A stretch of DNA of 16,701 nt, taken from JANNNX01 sp031398745 (GTDB lineage Bacteria; Actinomycetota; Acidimicrobiia; Acidimicrobiales; CADCSY01). This document shows positions 7,997 to 14,580 of this stretch, one piece after another. Position numbers and translations under genes: made by a program. The stretch lies in assembly GCA_031398745.1 (NCBI GenBank), contig JANNNX010000038.1, forward strand, positions 1 to 16,701, read 5' to 3'. Within the stretch, counting starts at the first letter, position 1. Every line of letters starts with the position of its first letter. The notes under the pieces are model-generated. The model was not told where the DNA came from. It was given only the letters and a program-made list of their open reading frames with translations, and did no database searches.

Positions 7997-8522
7997 GCTC
8001 GATGGGGAGCTCGGCGAAGGTCCGGCCCTCGGGATCGGCGTCGGGGACGAACACCGGGTCGTAGCCGAAGCCGCGATCGCCCCGGGGCTCGAGGCTGATG
8101 GTGCCCTCGCAGGTGCCCTCGGCGGCCAGCTCGGTGTCGTCGGGGTAGGCGACGAGCGCCACCGTTCGCCACCGGGCTCGGCGCTGCTCGGGTTCGTGGT
8201 GCATCGAAAGGCTGTGCAGGAGCTTGCGCCAGTTGTCCTCGTAGGTGGCGGCCGGCCCGGCGTAGCGGGCCGTGTGGACGCCGGGTCGGCCCCCCAGGGC
8301 CTCGACCTCGAGGCCGGTGTCGTCGGCCACCGCGGCCTCGCCGGTGGCGGCCAGGACGGCCCGGGCCTTGATCCGGGCGTTGGCCTCCAGGGTGTCGCCG
8401 TCCTCCTCGGGATCCACCAGATCGGCTGGTCGGTCGAGCACCTCGAGCCCGGCCACGGTGCGCAGCACCAGGCGGATCTCGGCCGCCTTGCCGGCGTTAC
8501 CGGTGGCCAGGACCAGCCTCAC
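7926..8522 (-). CDS. rdgB: XTP/dITP diphosphatase (non-canonical purine NTP pyrophosphatase)
   Basis: House-cleaning enzyme that hydrolyses XTP, dITP and ITP to monophosphates, keeping deaminated purines out of DNA and RNA. The 198-residue product shows family motifs in order: LATGNAGKAAEI (5-16), TLEANARIKA (44-53), the DDTGLEVEALGG active-site block with Asp67 and Asp68, GFGYDPVF (151-158) and SHRGAAFRAL (181-190). The start is GTG at 8522, overlapping the rph stop by 4 nt. rph-rdgB adjacency is common in actinobacteria. It is the last gene of the - strand operon and its 3' end overlaps the LivM-type gene. Confidence 0.95.
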   Translation of the reverse strand: MRLVLATGNAGKAAEIRLVLRTVAGLEVLDRPADLVDPEEDGDTLEANARIKARAVLAATGEAAVADDTGLEVEALGGRPGVHTARYAGPAATYEDNWRKLLHSLSMHHEPEQRRARWRTVALVAYPDDTELAAEGTCEGTISLEPRGDRGFGYDPVFVPDADPEGRTFAELPIELKTALSHRGAAFRALAEAIAPRP

Positions 8523-9253
8523 CGGGGCGGGGGCGGCTCGGCCAGGAAGAGCTGCTGGGCCTCGACGATCTCGGCGATGCCGGTGGCCGCCAGCCCGAGC
8601 AGCGAGTCGAGCTCGGGTCGTGAGAAGGCGGCGCCCTCGGCCGTCCCCTGAACCTCGACGAAACGCCCGCCGCCGGTCATCACCACGTTCATGTCGACCT
8701 CGGCCCGGCTGTCCTCGACGTACTCGAGGTCGAGGACGGCGACCGCGTCGACGATGCCCACCGAGATGGCGGCGCAGGCGTCGGTGAGGGGCACGGCCGG
8801 CAGCGAGCCGGCCTGGACCAGACGGGTCAGCGCATCGTGCAACGCCAGGTAGCCCCCGCAGATCGAGGCGGTGCGGGTCCCTCCGTCGGCCTGGAGCACG
8901 TCGCAGTCGACCACCACCTGGCGCTCACCCAGGGCGGCGACGTCGGTCACCGACCGGAGGGCTCGGCCGATGAGGCGCTGGATCTCCATGGTCCGGCCCG
9001 ACTGGCGGCCCTTGGCCGCCTCCCGACCGACCCGCTCGGCCGACGACCCCGGCAGCATCGAGTACTCGGCGGTGACCCACCCCTTGCCGGTGCCCTTCAT
9101 CCAGCGAGGGACGCTCTCGTCGATCGATGCCGTGCAGAGCACCTTGGTCCGCCCGAAGGAGACCAGCACGGAACCGGCGGCCAACTCGGTGAAGTCACGC
9201 TCGAACTGGAGGGGGCGGAGCTCGTCGTCGGCTCGGCCGGCGGGTCGGGTCAT
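8519..9253 (-). CDS. rph: Ribonuclease PH
   Basis: Phosphorolytic 3'-to-5' exoribonuclease that trims tRNA 3' ends, working as a hexameric ring. The 244-residue product has normal family length. Visible are the substrate-contacting RxKG and Arg-rich region (WMKGTGKGWVTAEYSMLPGS, 51-70), the phosphate-binding QADGGTRTAS (121-130), and the metal-binding acidic pair Asp181 and Asp187 in EDSRAEVDMNVVM. I chose ATG at 9253 because it overlaps the MBL-gene stop (ATGA) and gives the family N-terminus RxxDELRPLQ. The same frame stays open upstream to 9994 because of the frameshift in the MBL gene, so a longer 491-residue product is formally possible. Confidence 0.95.
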   Translation of the reverse strand: MTRPAGRADDELRPLQFERDFTELAAGSVLVSFGRTKVLCTASIDESVPRWMKGTGKGWVTAEYSMLPGSSAERVGREAAKGRQSGRTMEIQRLIGRALRSVTDVAALGERQVVVDCDVLQADGGTRTASICGGYLALHDALTRLVQAGSLPAVPLTDACAAISVGIVDAVAVLDLEYVEDSRAEVDMNVVMTGGGRFVEVQGTAEGAAFSRPELDSLLGLAATGIAEIVEAQQLFLAEPPPPR

Positions 9254-9994
9254 GGGTGCACCTCGTAGCGGTCGTCGATGTGGGCGATCTCGGCGTCGGC
9301 CCCGAAGGCGGCGGTGGCCACCCGGCGCGACTCGTCGGGGTCGACGCCCGGGCCGAGGTGGGTGAGCACCAGCCGGCGGGCCCCGGCGGCCCGGGCCGAG
9401 ACGCCGGCCTCCTGCGCGGTGAGGTGCTGGTAACGGCGACCTTCGGGCGTGGCCAGGGTGGCCTCGCACAGGGCCAGGCCGAGGCCGGGGCCGAGCTCGG
9501 AGAGCGACCACCCGGGCCCGGTGTCGGCCGAGTACCCGATGCTGGCGCCGTCGGGGCCGTCGATGCGGACGGCGAGGGTCTCGGGTGGGTGGTCGGTGCG
9601 GGCGAAGCGGAGCTCCAGCCGGCCCACGGTGGCCGTCGATCGGTCGGCGACGACCACCCAGTCGAGCTCGGGGTCGGTGCCGCCGGCCAGCAGCTCGCAG
9701 TCGGTGCGGACCTCGGCCGGGGCCAGGATTCGGAGGGGGCCGCGCTCGGCATAGTGGCGGAGGGCGACGTGGAGACCCAGGAGATCGACCCAGTGATCGA
9801 CATGGCGGTGGCTGACCACCACCGCGTCGAGGTCGGTCGGTCAGGGCGACGTGGCGCTGCAGGTTGGCCAGGGTGCCCGAGCCGCAGTCGAGCCAGATCG
9901 ACGTCTCGCCGTCGGACACGAGGTAGCCGCTGGTCGGTGCCCCGGCCTGGGGGTAGGACCCCGCGCAGCCCAGCACGGTGAGCGTCAGCGGCAC
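9250..9994 (-). pseudogene. MBL-fold metallo-hydrolase (Rv1339-like), frameshifted at a GACC repeat
   Basis: Metallo-beta-lactamase-fold hydrolase in the position of M. tuberculosis Rv1339, which is described as an atypical class II cAMP phosphodiesterase. The N-terminal part starts at GTG 9994 (MPLTLTVLGCAGSYP, then GYLVSDGETSIWLDCGSGTL). The rest lies in another frame, with the metal-binding motif SHRHVDHW (HxHxDH), a YSADTGPG strand and the late LTHLGPG metal ligand region. The shift is at (GACC)3, positions 9831-9842 as read on the - strand. With two units the reading becomes LTDLDAVVVSHRH and the gene is a normal 246-residue protein. As written, the N-terminal frame never stops and runs in frame into rph. 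This could be a real mutation, a reversible slippage switch or a sequencing error. The stop overlaps the rph start. Confidence 0.85.
9831..9842 (-). repeat. (GACC)3 tetranucleotide repeat causing a +4 frameshift
   Basis: Three tandem copies, GGTC on the + strand and GACC on the coding strand, sit inside the MBL gene just before the metal-binding motif. Two copies keep the gene open; three break it. A repeat number of five would also restore the frame. Confidence 0.9.
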
Positions 9995-10000
9995 CCGGCG

Positions 10001-10006
10001 ATGCTA
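10001..10006 (-). promoter_or_regulatory. Possible -10 box for a leaderless MBL transcript
   Basis: TAGCAT on the - strand fits TAnnnT and ends 6 nt before the GTG start at 9994. It overlaps the TAG stop of the upstream membrane-protein gene. No Shine-Dalgarno sequence is seen before this start. No matching -35 box is evident, so this is weak. Confidence 0.3.
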
Positions 10007-10633
10007 GGCGGGCCCCGTCTCCCACCCCACGGGCCGCCCGATACCGACGGGGCCGATGGCGCGGTACCCGGCGGTGGCGCCGAGCAGCCCGACCAGCGGG
10101 GCGGCCCCGACCAGCAGCACCGCCGACCACCACATCCGGCTCAGGTCGAGGACCCGGGCCGCGCCCCCGCCGGAGGCGGCCTCGGAAGTGCACTCGATAC
10201 GCCGGCCCCGGTCGAGCACCTCGACCGCCCCGCGGGGATCGGTGGGACGGCCGCAGAAGGTCAGGTTGAGGCCGACGGGCAGGAGGTAGAGCGCCGGCGC
10301 CACCACCACCGTCGCCGTCGTGGCCACCACACCGGCGGCCGCCGCCCGAGCGATCCGCCCTCGGAGGGGCGCGCCGGTCATCACCGTGCGGGGTCCGCCG
10401 AAGGCCTCGTCGCTGACCTCGAAAACCCACCAGCCAGCCCGGGCGGCAGCTAGCAGTACCAGCACCGGGAACACGACCAACACCGCCATCGCCACCCCGA
10501 CCACCCACACGCCCCCACCCACGGAGGCGAACCCGACCAGCAACGCCACCTCGACGACGGCGCCCACACAGGCGATCGCCCCGGCGACCATCACCGCCAA
10601 GACCCCGGCGCCGATCACCCCCGCGGTGCGCAC
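10004..10633 (-). CDS. Hypothetical integral membrane protein, four predicted helices
   Basis: I do not recognise a family. The 209-residue product (GTG start at 10633) is very rich in Val, Ala and Gly, with hydrophobic segments at about 5-38, 41-64, 95-120 and 157-180. Helices 3 and 4 are joined by a polar loop carrying two cysteines, Cys127 (TFCGRP) and Cys148 (IECTSE), which could form a disulfide if the loop is outside the membrane. It lies in an operon, 44 nt after cysM and 9 nt before the MBL gene. In M. tuberculosis this slot holds a rhomboid-family protein (Rv1337), but I see no GxSG motif or rhomboid histidine here, so it is probably not a rhomboid protease. The frame is open upstream into cysM; the start is chosen where non-overlapping hydrophobic coding begins. 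Confidence 0.7.
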   Translation of the reverse strand: MRTAGVIGAGVLAVMVAGAIACVGAVVEVALLVGFASVGGGVWVVGVAMAVLVVFPVLVLLAAARAGWWVFEVSDEAFGGPRTVMTGAPLRGRIARAAAAGVVATTATVVVAPALYLLPVGLNLTFCGRPTDPRGAVEVLDRGRRIECTSEAASGGGAARVLDLSRMWWSAVLLVGAAPLVGLLGATAGYRAIGPVGIGRPVGWETGPA

Positions 10634-10677
10634 CCCACCAGGATGCAGCCTCGAAACGCCGGCGTCGATCGCCAGGC

Positions 10678-11625
10678 TCAGAAGTAGATGATCTGCTTGG
10701 CCCGTTCGACGACCTCGTCGAGGTCGCCGGTCCAGGCGTTGGTGGAGAGGTACTTCCAGCCCCCGTCGCAGACCACGGTGACGATCGTGCCCGAGTCGAT
10801 CTCGGCCGCGCAGCGCACCGCGGCGGCCATGATCGCCCCCGACGAGATGCCGGCGAAGATGCCGACCTCGGTGAGGCGGCGAGTCCACTCGATCGACTCC
10901 CGGGGCCGCACGATGCGCCGGCGGTCGAGCAGCTCGGCGCCCCCGTTGTCGACGAAGACCTCGGGCACGAAGCCCTCGTCGATGTTCTTCAGCCCGTCGA
11001 CCATCTCGCCGGCCGGCGGCTCCACGGCCCAGATCTGCACGTCGGGGTTGCGCTCCTTGAGGAAGCGGCCCACCCCCATCAGGGTGCCGGCGGTCCCCAG
11101 ACCGGCGACGAAGTGGGTGATGTCGGGCACGTCGCGCCAGATCTCGGGCCCGGTCGACTCGTAGTGGGCCCGGGGGTTGTCGGGGTTGCCGTACTGGTAG
11201 GGGAAGAACCACTCGGGATGCTCCGCCACCAGCTTCTTGGCCCGAACCATCGCGCCATTGGAGCCCTCGGCCCCCGGGGAGTCGATGATCTCGGCTCCCC
11301 ACACCTCGAGTAACTGGCGACGCTCGATGGACACGTTCTCGGGCAGGACGACCTTGAACGGGTAGCCCCGGAGCTTGGCGATCATGGCCAGGGCGATACC
11401 GGTATTGCCCGAGCTCGACTCGAGGATGGTCTGGCCCGGCTGCAACCGGCCGTCGGCCTCGGCGGCGTCGATCATCCACTTGGCCGCCCGGTCCTTCACC
11501 GACCCACCCGGGTTGGCGCCCTCGAGCTTGGCCACGATCCGCACCTGCGGGTTCGGGCTCAGCGCCGAGATGTCGACCATGGGGGTCTCCCCCACCAGGT
11601 CGAGGATCGAGTCGTGGACGGCCAT
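10678..11625 (-). CDS. cysM: CysO-dependent cysteine synthase (O-phosphoserine sulfhydrylase), CysM type
   Basis: PLP enzyme that, in the mycobacterial pathway, joins O-phosphoserine with the thiocarboxylated sulfur carrier CysO. The 315-residue product has the PLP lysine Lys44 in GGSVKDRA, the SSSGNTG substrate loop (70-76) and the PLP phosphate loop GLGTAGTLMG. The C-terminal half resembles M. tuberculosis CysM: NIDEGFVPEVF, GIFAGISSGA, and GGWKYLSTNAWTG near the end, which is the closing region of that enzyme. The start is ATG at 11625, 24 nt after the cysO stop. Presence of cysO and mec immediately upstream supports CysM over a general O-acetylserine sulfhydrylase. Confidence 0.93.
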   Translation of the reverse strand: MAVHDSILDLVGETPMVDISALSPNPQVRIVAKLEGANPGGSVKDRAAKWMIDAAEADGRLQPGQTILESSSGNTGIALAMIAKLRGYPFKVVLPENVSIERRQLLEVWGAEIIDSPGAEGSNGAMVRAKKLVAEHPEWFFPYQYGNPDNPRAHYESTGPEIWRDVPDITHFVAGLGTAGTLMGVGRFLKERNPDVQIWAVEPPAGEMVDGLKNIDEGFVPEVFVDNGGAELLDRRRIVRPRESIEWTRRLTEVGIFAGISSGAIMAAAVRCAAEIDSGTIVTVVCDGGWKYLSTNAWTGDLDEVVERAKQIIYF

Positions 11626-11649
11626 GGCGTCGACCGGCCCGCCCGCCGC

Positions 11650-11928
11650 TCAGGCTCCGCCGGCGACGGCCGGCAGGATGGCGATCTCGTCGCCCTCGGC
11701 CAACTTCGTCTCGAGCTTGTCGAGGTAGCGGATGTCCTCGTCGTTCACGTACACGTTGACGAACTTGTGAAGGCCGCCGTCGGCCGCCCGCAGGTGGGTG
11801 CTGAGGCCGGGGTAGCGCTCGACCAGCTCGTCGACCACGGAGCCGACGGTGCCCCCGACCACCTCGACCTTCGACTCGCCGCCGGTGTTGGGGCGCATGA
11901 CGGTGGGGATGCGGACGCTGACGGGCAC
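11650..11928 (-). CDS. cysO: Sulfur carrier protein CysO (ThiS/MoaD family), ending Gly-Gly-Ala
   Basis: Ubiquitin-like sulfur carrier of 92 residues. In the known pathway its C-terminal glycine is converted to a thiocarboxylate, CysM attaches a cysteine to it, and Mec releases the cysteine. The N-terminal strand MPVSVRIPTVMRPNTGG, the FVNVYVNDEDIRYLDKLET core and the EGDEIAILPAVAGG tail match CysO of mycobacteria. The oddity is one extra residue: the protein ends G90-G91-A92 rather than in free GG, so it cannot be activated without trimming. The start is GTG at 11928 with a strong upstream AGGAGG. It lies 64 nt downstream of mec and 24 nt upstream of cysM. Confidence 0.93.
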   Translation of the reverse strand: MPVSVRIPTVMRPNTGGESKVEVVGGTVGSVVDELVERYPGLSTHLRAADGGLHKFVNVYVNDEDIRYLDKLETKLAEGDEIAILPAVAGGA

Positions 11929-11935
11929 GGCAGGG

Positions 11936-11941
11936 CCTCCT
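11936..11941 (-). promoter_or_regulatory. Strong ribosome binding site of cysO
   Basis: AGGAGG on the - strand, 7 nt before the GTG start at 11928. It decides that start and is the best Shine-Dalgarno sequence in the - strand operon, consistent with the carrier being made in excess of the enzymes. Confidence 0.85.
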
Positions 11942-11992
11942 AGGAACCGAGCGGGCTGGTCGGCCGGAAACCCGACCTGGTAGCTGGCAAAT

Positions 11993-12412
11993 CTACCGGT
12001 CGACCAGGACGACGGGCTCCTCGACCACGTGGCCCTCGACGATGCGGTAGCTCCGGGCCGACGCCTCGGGTCGCTTGAGCGAGACGATGACGAAGTGCCA
12101 GGGCCCGAGCAGCTCGGCCTGGGCGATATCGGTGGGCGACGGGTAGGCCTCGGTGTGGGTGTGGGAGTGGGCCACCCCGACGATCACCAGCCCGTCGCCC
12201 TCCAGGGCCCGCTCGACGGCCAGCAACTCGCGCCCGTCGATCGAGTAGGTCTTGGCCGAGTGGTCGGCGTTGGCGGTGGGCACGAAGCGCACGACCTCGG
12301 CATCGTCACCTTCGGCGTCGGCGCCGGCCAACAGCCCGCAGGCCTCGTCGGGCAGGCCGTCGTAGGCGTGGGCCACCAGTTCGAGCCAGACCTGCTCGCT
12401 CATCCGCAGCAC
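11993..12412 (-). CDS. mec: Mec, JAMM/MPN+ zinc metallopeptidase acting on the CysO-cysteine adduct
   Basis: Zinc peptidase that hydrolyses CysO-Cys to free cysteine and CysO. The 139-residue product carries the complete JAMM motif: Glu23 in DEACGLL, His82 and His84 in HSH, then seven residues, Ser92 and Asp95 (HTEAYPSPTD). The length fits the mycobacterial enzyme. It is the first gene of the cysteine set (mec, cysO, cysM, the order of Rv1334-Rv1336). I kept GTG at 12412 because a -10-like box ends 8 nt upstream, as expected for a leaderless message; the ATG at 12403 is the alternative. No Shine-Dalgarno sequence is visible before either start. Confidence 0.92.
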   Translation of the reverse strand: MLRMSEQVWLELVAHAYDGLPDEACGLLAGADAEGDDAEVVRFVPTANADHSAKTYSIDGRELLAVERALEGDGLVIVGVAHSHTHTEAYPSPTDIAQAELLGPWHFVIVSLKRPEASARSYRIVEGHVVEEPVVLVDR

Positions 12413-12420
12413 GAGGGCCG

Positions 12421-12426
12421 ACGGTA
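12421..12426 (-). promoter_or_regulatory. -10 box of mec, probable leaderless promoter
   Basis: TACCGT on the - strand (TAnnnT), 8 nt before the GTG start of mec. A transcript beginning at or within a base or two of the start codon is predicted. No good -35 element is seen. Confidence 0.45.
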
Positions 12427-12452
12427 GCGGCCGCCCCCGCCCGGACCGGGTC

Positions 12453-12458
12453 TACCCT
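12453..12458 (+). promoter_or_regulatory. -10 box of smpB, probable leaderless promoter
   Basis: TACCCT (TAnnnT) ends 8 nt before the smpB ATG at 12467, and the intervening CGGCCGCC offers no Shine-Dalgarno sequence. The mirror arrangement with the mec box, also 8 nt from its start, strengthens both calls. No clear -35 element is seen. Confidence 0.5.
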
Positions 12459-12466
12459 CGGCCGCC

Positions 12467-12937
12467 ATGCCGCCCCGTGACGCCAAGATCGTCGCCAGTA
12501 ACCGCAAGGCGCGGCACGACTACGACGTGCTCGACACCTTCGAGGCCGGTCTCGTCCTCCAGGGCTCGGAGGTCAAGTCGCTGCGCGACGCCAAGGCCCA
12601 GTTGGTCGACAGCTACGGCTTCGTGCGCAACGACGAGATCTGGCTGAAGGGGGTACACATCGCGCCGTACTCCCACGGCCACGGCAAGGACGGACACGAG
12701 CCGGATCGGGAGCGCAAGCTGCTGCTGCACCGCCGCGAGATCCACGAGATTGCCGAGCGGATCAACCGCGAGCGCCTGACCCTGGTACCCCTCGCCCTCT
12801 ACTTCCTCGAGTCGCGAGCCAAGGTCGAGATCGCGCTGGCCCGGGGCCGCAAGCAGCACGACCGACGTCAGGCCATCGCCGAGCGCGACGCCCGGCGGGA
12901 GGCCGAGCGAGCCTTCGCCGACCGCCAGCGGCGGTAG
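12467..12937 (+). CDS. smpB: SsrA-binding protein SmpB
   Basis: Small basic protein that binds the tRNA-like domain of tmRNA and delivers it to stalled ribosomes for trans-translation. The 156-residue product has the family signature: VASNRKARHDYDVLDTFEAG (9-28), LQGSEVKSLR (31-40), a DSYGFVRNDEIWLKGVHIAPY block and the HRREIHEI segment, then an Arg-rich C-terminal tail that in the family enters the ribosomal mRNA channel. Its partner, tmRNA, is encoded 1.2 kb downstream on the same strand. It diverges from mec across a 54-nt gap. Confidence 0.97.
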   Translation: MPPRDAKIVASNRKARHDYDVLDTFEAGLVLQGSEVKSLRDAKAQLVDSYGFVRNDEIWLKGVHIAPYSHGHGKDGHEPDRERKLLLHRREIHEIAERINRERLTLVPLALYFLESRAKVEIALARGRKQHDRRQAIAERDARREAERAFADRQRR

Positions 12938-12980
12938 CGGTCGCGGTTCAACCACGGGCGGACGGGGAACCAACGGGGAT

Positions 12981-14036
12981 GTGACACCTCGGTTGGCGGC
13001 TCCGGAGGTCGCGCTCGACGCCCCGCTCGGCCCGCAGGTGCGCCCGTCGCCGCTGCCGGCGGCCCGGGGACCGGTCTCGGCCCACCTCCTTCGCCTGCTC
13101 ACCGGGATGGGCTGTGTCGAGCGCATCCTCCCCCTGGCCGACGACGATCCGCTGGCCGGCGACGACAGCGCCCTCGCCCTGTCCCTCTGCTACGAGCTGC
13201 GCTACCAGGGCTTCGACGGCGTGGACGACGTGATGGAGTGGCACCCCGACGTGCTGGCCGCCCAGGCCGAGCTCGAGCGGCGGTTCCTGGGCCGACTGCG
13301 GATGGCGGTGCCGATGCCAGGCCCCGGCGTAAGCGACGTCGAGCAGGTGAAGGCCACCCTGAGGTCGATCCTCGACACTGCCGACGGGCCGTCGCTCTCG
13401 GGCTACATGGCGTCGGTGGGAACGATCGACCAGCTGCGTGAGCTGGCCATCCACCGCTCGGCCTACCAGCTCAAGGAAGCCGACCCCCACACCTTCGGCA
13501 TACCCCGGCTGGCCGGCGAGGCCAAGGCGGCCATGGTCCACATCCAGACCGACGAGTACGGCTCGGGGGTGACCGCGGCCATGCACGCCACCCTCTTCGC
13601 CGACACCCTGCGGGCCCTCGGCCTCGACGATGCCTACGGCGCCTACCTCGACTGCATCCCCGGCGTCACCCTGGCCACCACCAACCTCGTCTCCCTGTTC
13701 GGCCTGCACCGGCGGTGGCGCGGGGCGCTGGTGGGGCACCTGGCGGTGTTCGAGATGACCTCGGTGGCGCCGATGGGTCGGTACTCGGGCGCTCTGGAGC
13801 GCCTCGGGCTCGATGTCGACGCCCGCCGGTTCTACGACGTGCACGTCGAGGCCGACACCGACCACGAGGTGGTGGCCCTGGAGCGGATGGTCGCCGGGCT
13901 GGTGGCCGCCGAACCGCACCTGGCCGGCGACATCATCTGGGGGGCAATGGCCCTCATGGCGCTGGAGCGACGATTCGCCGAGCACCTCCTCGACTCGTGG
14001 GCCGCGGGCCGGTCGTCGCTGCTCGACCCGGCCTGA
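12981..14036 (+). CDS. Heme-oxygenase-like iron-containing redox enzyme family protein
   Basis: Predicted all-helical protein of 351 residues resembling the 'iron-containing redox enzyme' (Haem_oxygenase_2, HDO-like) family, some of which are non-heme di-iron oxygenases or oxidases. Candidate metal ligands in conserved-looking helices are Glu154 and His158 (RELAIHRSAYQLKE), Glu192 and His202 (DEYGSGVTAAMHATLF), Glu258 (VFEMTSVAP) and the His288/Asp292/Asp294/His295 cluster (YDVHVEADTDHE). Which of these bind iron is not certain. The substrate is unknown. The start is GTG at 12981, 43 nt after smpB, so the two may be co-transcribed. The N-terminal 30 residues are Pro/Ala-rich and probably disordered. 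It separates smpB from ssrA, which usually have no such gene between them as far as I know. Confidence 0.75.
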   Translation: MTPRLAAPEVALDAPLGPQVRPSPLPAARGPVSAHLLRLLTGMGCVERILPLADDDPLAGDDSALALSLCYELRYQGFDGVDDVMEWHPDVLAAQAELERRFLGRLRMAVPMPGPGVSDVEQVKATLRSILDTADGPSLSGYMASVGTIDQLRELAIHRSAYQLKEADPHTFGIPRLAGEAKAAMVHIQTDEYGSGVTAAMHATLFADTLRALGLDDAYGAYLDCIPGVTLATTNLVSLFGLHRRWRGALVGHLAVFEMTSVAPMGRYSGALERLGLDVDARRFYDVHVEADTDHEVVALERMVAGLVAAEPHLAGDIIWGAMALMALERRFAEHLLDSWAAGRSSLLDPA

Positions 14037-14090
14037 CCCCGGGCGCCCGGCGCCCGCGTCCTCCGCCCGGCCAACCCGACCCGACGCCGG

Positions 14091-14096
14091 TAGCCT
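14091..14096 (+). promoter_or_regulatory. Possible -10 box for ssrA
   Basis: TAGCCT is the only TAnnnT match I find between 14091 and the tmRNA 5' end at 14183. It would give a leader of about 80 nt removed by RNase P. No -35 match is seen at 16-18 nt, so support is weak. Confidence 0.25.
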
Positions 14097-14182
14097 GGCT
14101 GTCCCTCGTCTCCGACCTCCGTTCACCGGTCGGGTCGTGGGAAACCCGGTGCCGGTGGTCCCGGCGCCACGCACGTTGACAT

Positions 14183-14532
14183 GGGGGTGAACGGTTTCGA
14201 CTCAGGTGGTCGAGACGAGAGAAGCGAGCCGTGGTCCCCGGATCCACGTGAAAGAGCCGGGAAAAACAACACAAACGCCGACGACAACGTCGCACTCGCT
14301 GCCTAACTAGCAGTGACGTCCTTCCGTCCTCAGCCCTATGGGGCGGGTAAGGGCGCCATCAAGTAGGGCTCACCAACCAGCTGCGTCAGCCGGCCGGTCG
14401 GGACACTTCAGCTGACTACGGCGATCGTGGGGTGCCGATGCCCAGCGACCGCCCGACAATCAAGCACCGGCTGCGCTCGGAGAAGTCTCGTCGAGGTACT
14501 CGAGGACGCGGGTTCGATTCCCGCCACCTCCA
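14183..14532 (+). ncRNA. ssrA: Transfer-messenger RNA (tmRNA, SsrA)
   Basis: Rescues stalled ribosomes with SmpB and tags the unfinished protein for proteolysis. The 5' end GGGGGTG (14183-14189) pairs with CACCTCC (14525-14531), with one G-U pair, to form the acceptor stem. The following AACGGTTTCGAC is the conserved tmRNA 5' sequence. A T-arm GCGGG-TTCGATT-CCCGC (14508-14524) precedes the 3' acceptor strand, and A14532 is the discriminator. The CCA end is not encoded, since CTC follows, so it must be added afterwards. The internal reading frame at 14256-14306 encodes a tag ending ALAA. The one-piece form of about 350 nt is normal for actinobacteria. Confidence 0.97.
14256..14306 (+). other. 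tmRNA proteolysis tag reading frame (AGKNNTNADDNVALAA)
   Basis: GCC at 14256 is the proposed resume codon and TAA at 14304 the stop, giving 16 residues. The ALAA end is the ClpXP-type degron. The AGK start and NVALAA end look more like the B. subtilis tag as I recall it than the M. tuberculosis tag. The exact resume codon is inferred from reading back from ALAA-stop to the first Ala codon after the GTGAAAGA segment. Confidence 0.85.
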
Positions 14533-14550
14533 CTCCCAAGGTTGTCCCGC

Positions 14551-14580
14551 CGGTGCCGTTCCGCGTCGCGAACGGCACCG
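14551..14580 (+). promoter_or_regulatory. Hairpin overlapping the terminator palindrome (possible antiterminator)
   Basis: CGGTGCCGTTC (14551-14561) pairs perfectly with GAACGGCACCG (14570-14580), an 11-bp stem with an 8-nt loop. It uses the same GCACCG strand (14575-14580) that the terminator hairpin needs, so the two cannot form together. The second palindrome copy at 15189 lacks the upstream arm. Confidence 0.4.

Noticed and set aside
10637..11479. A long - strand frame extending the membrane protein upstream
   Set aside because: It overlaps cysM in another frame and encodes Arg-rich sequence without domains; only the part after the cysM stop looks like protein.
14041..14055. A GGGCG/CGCCC hairpin after the iron-enzyme gene
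   Set aside because: The stem is only 5 bp with no T run, so it is not convincing as a terminator in such GC-rich DNA.
14507..14532. A tRNA-like T-arm and acceptor strand
   Set aside because: It is the 3' tRNA-like end of tmRNA; no anticodon stem lies near it.
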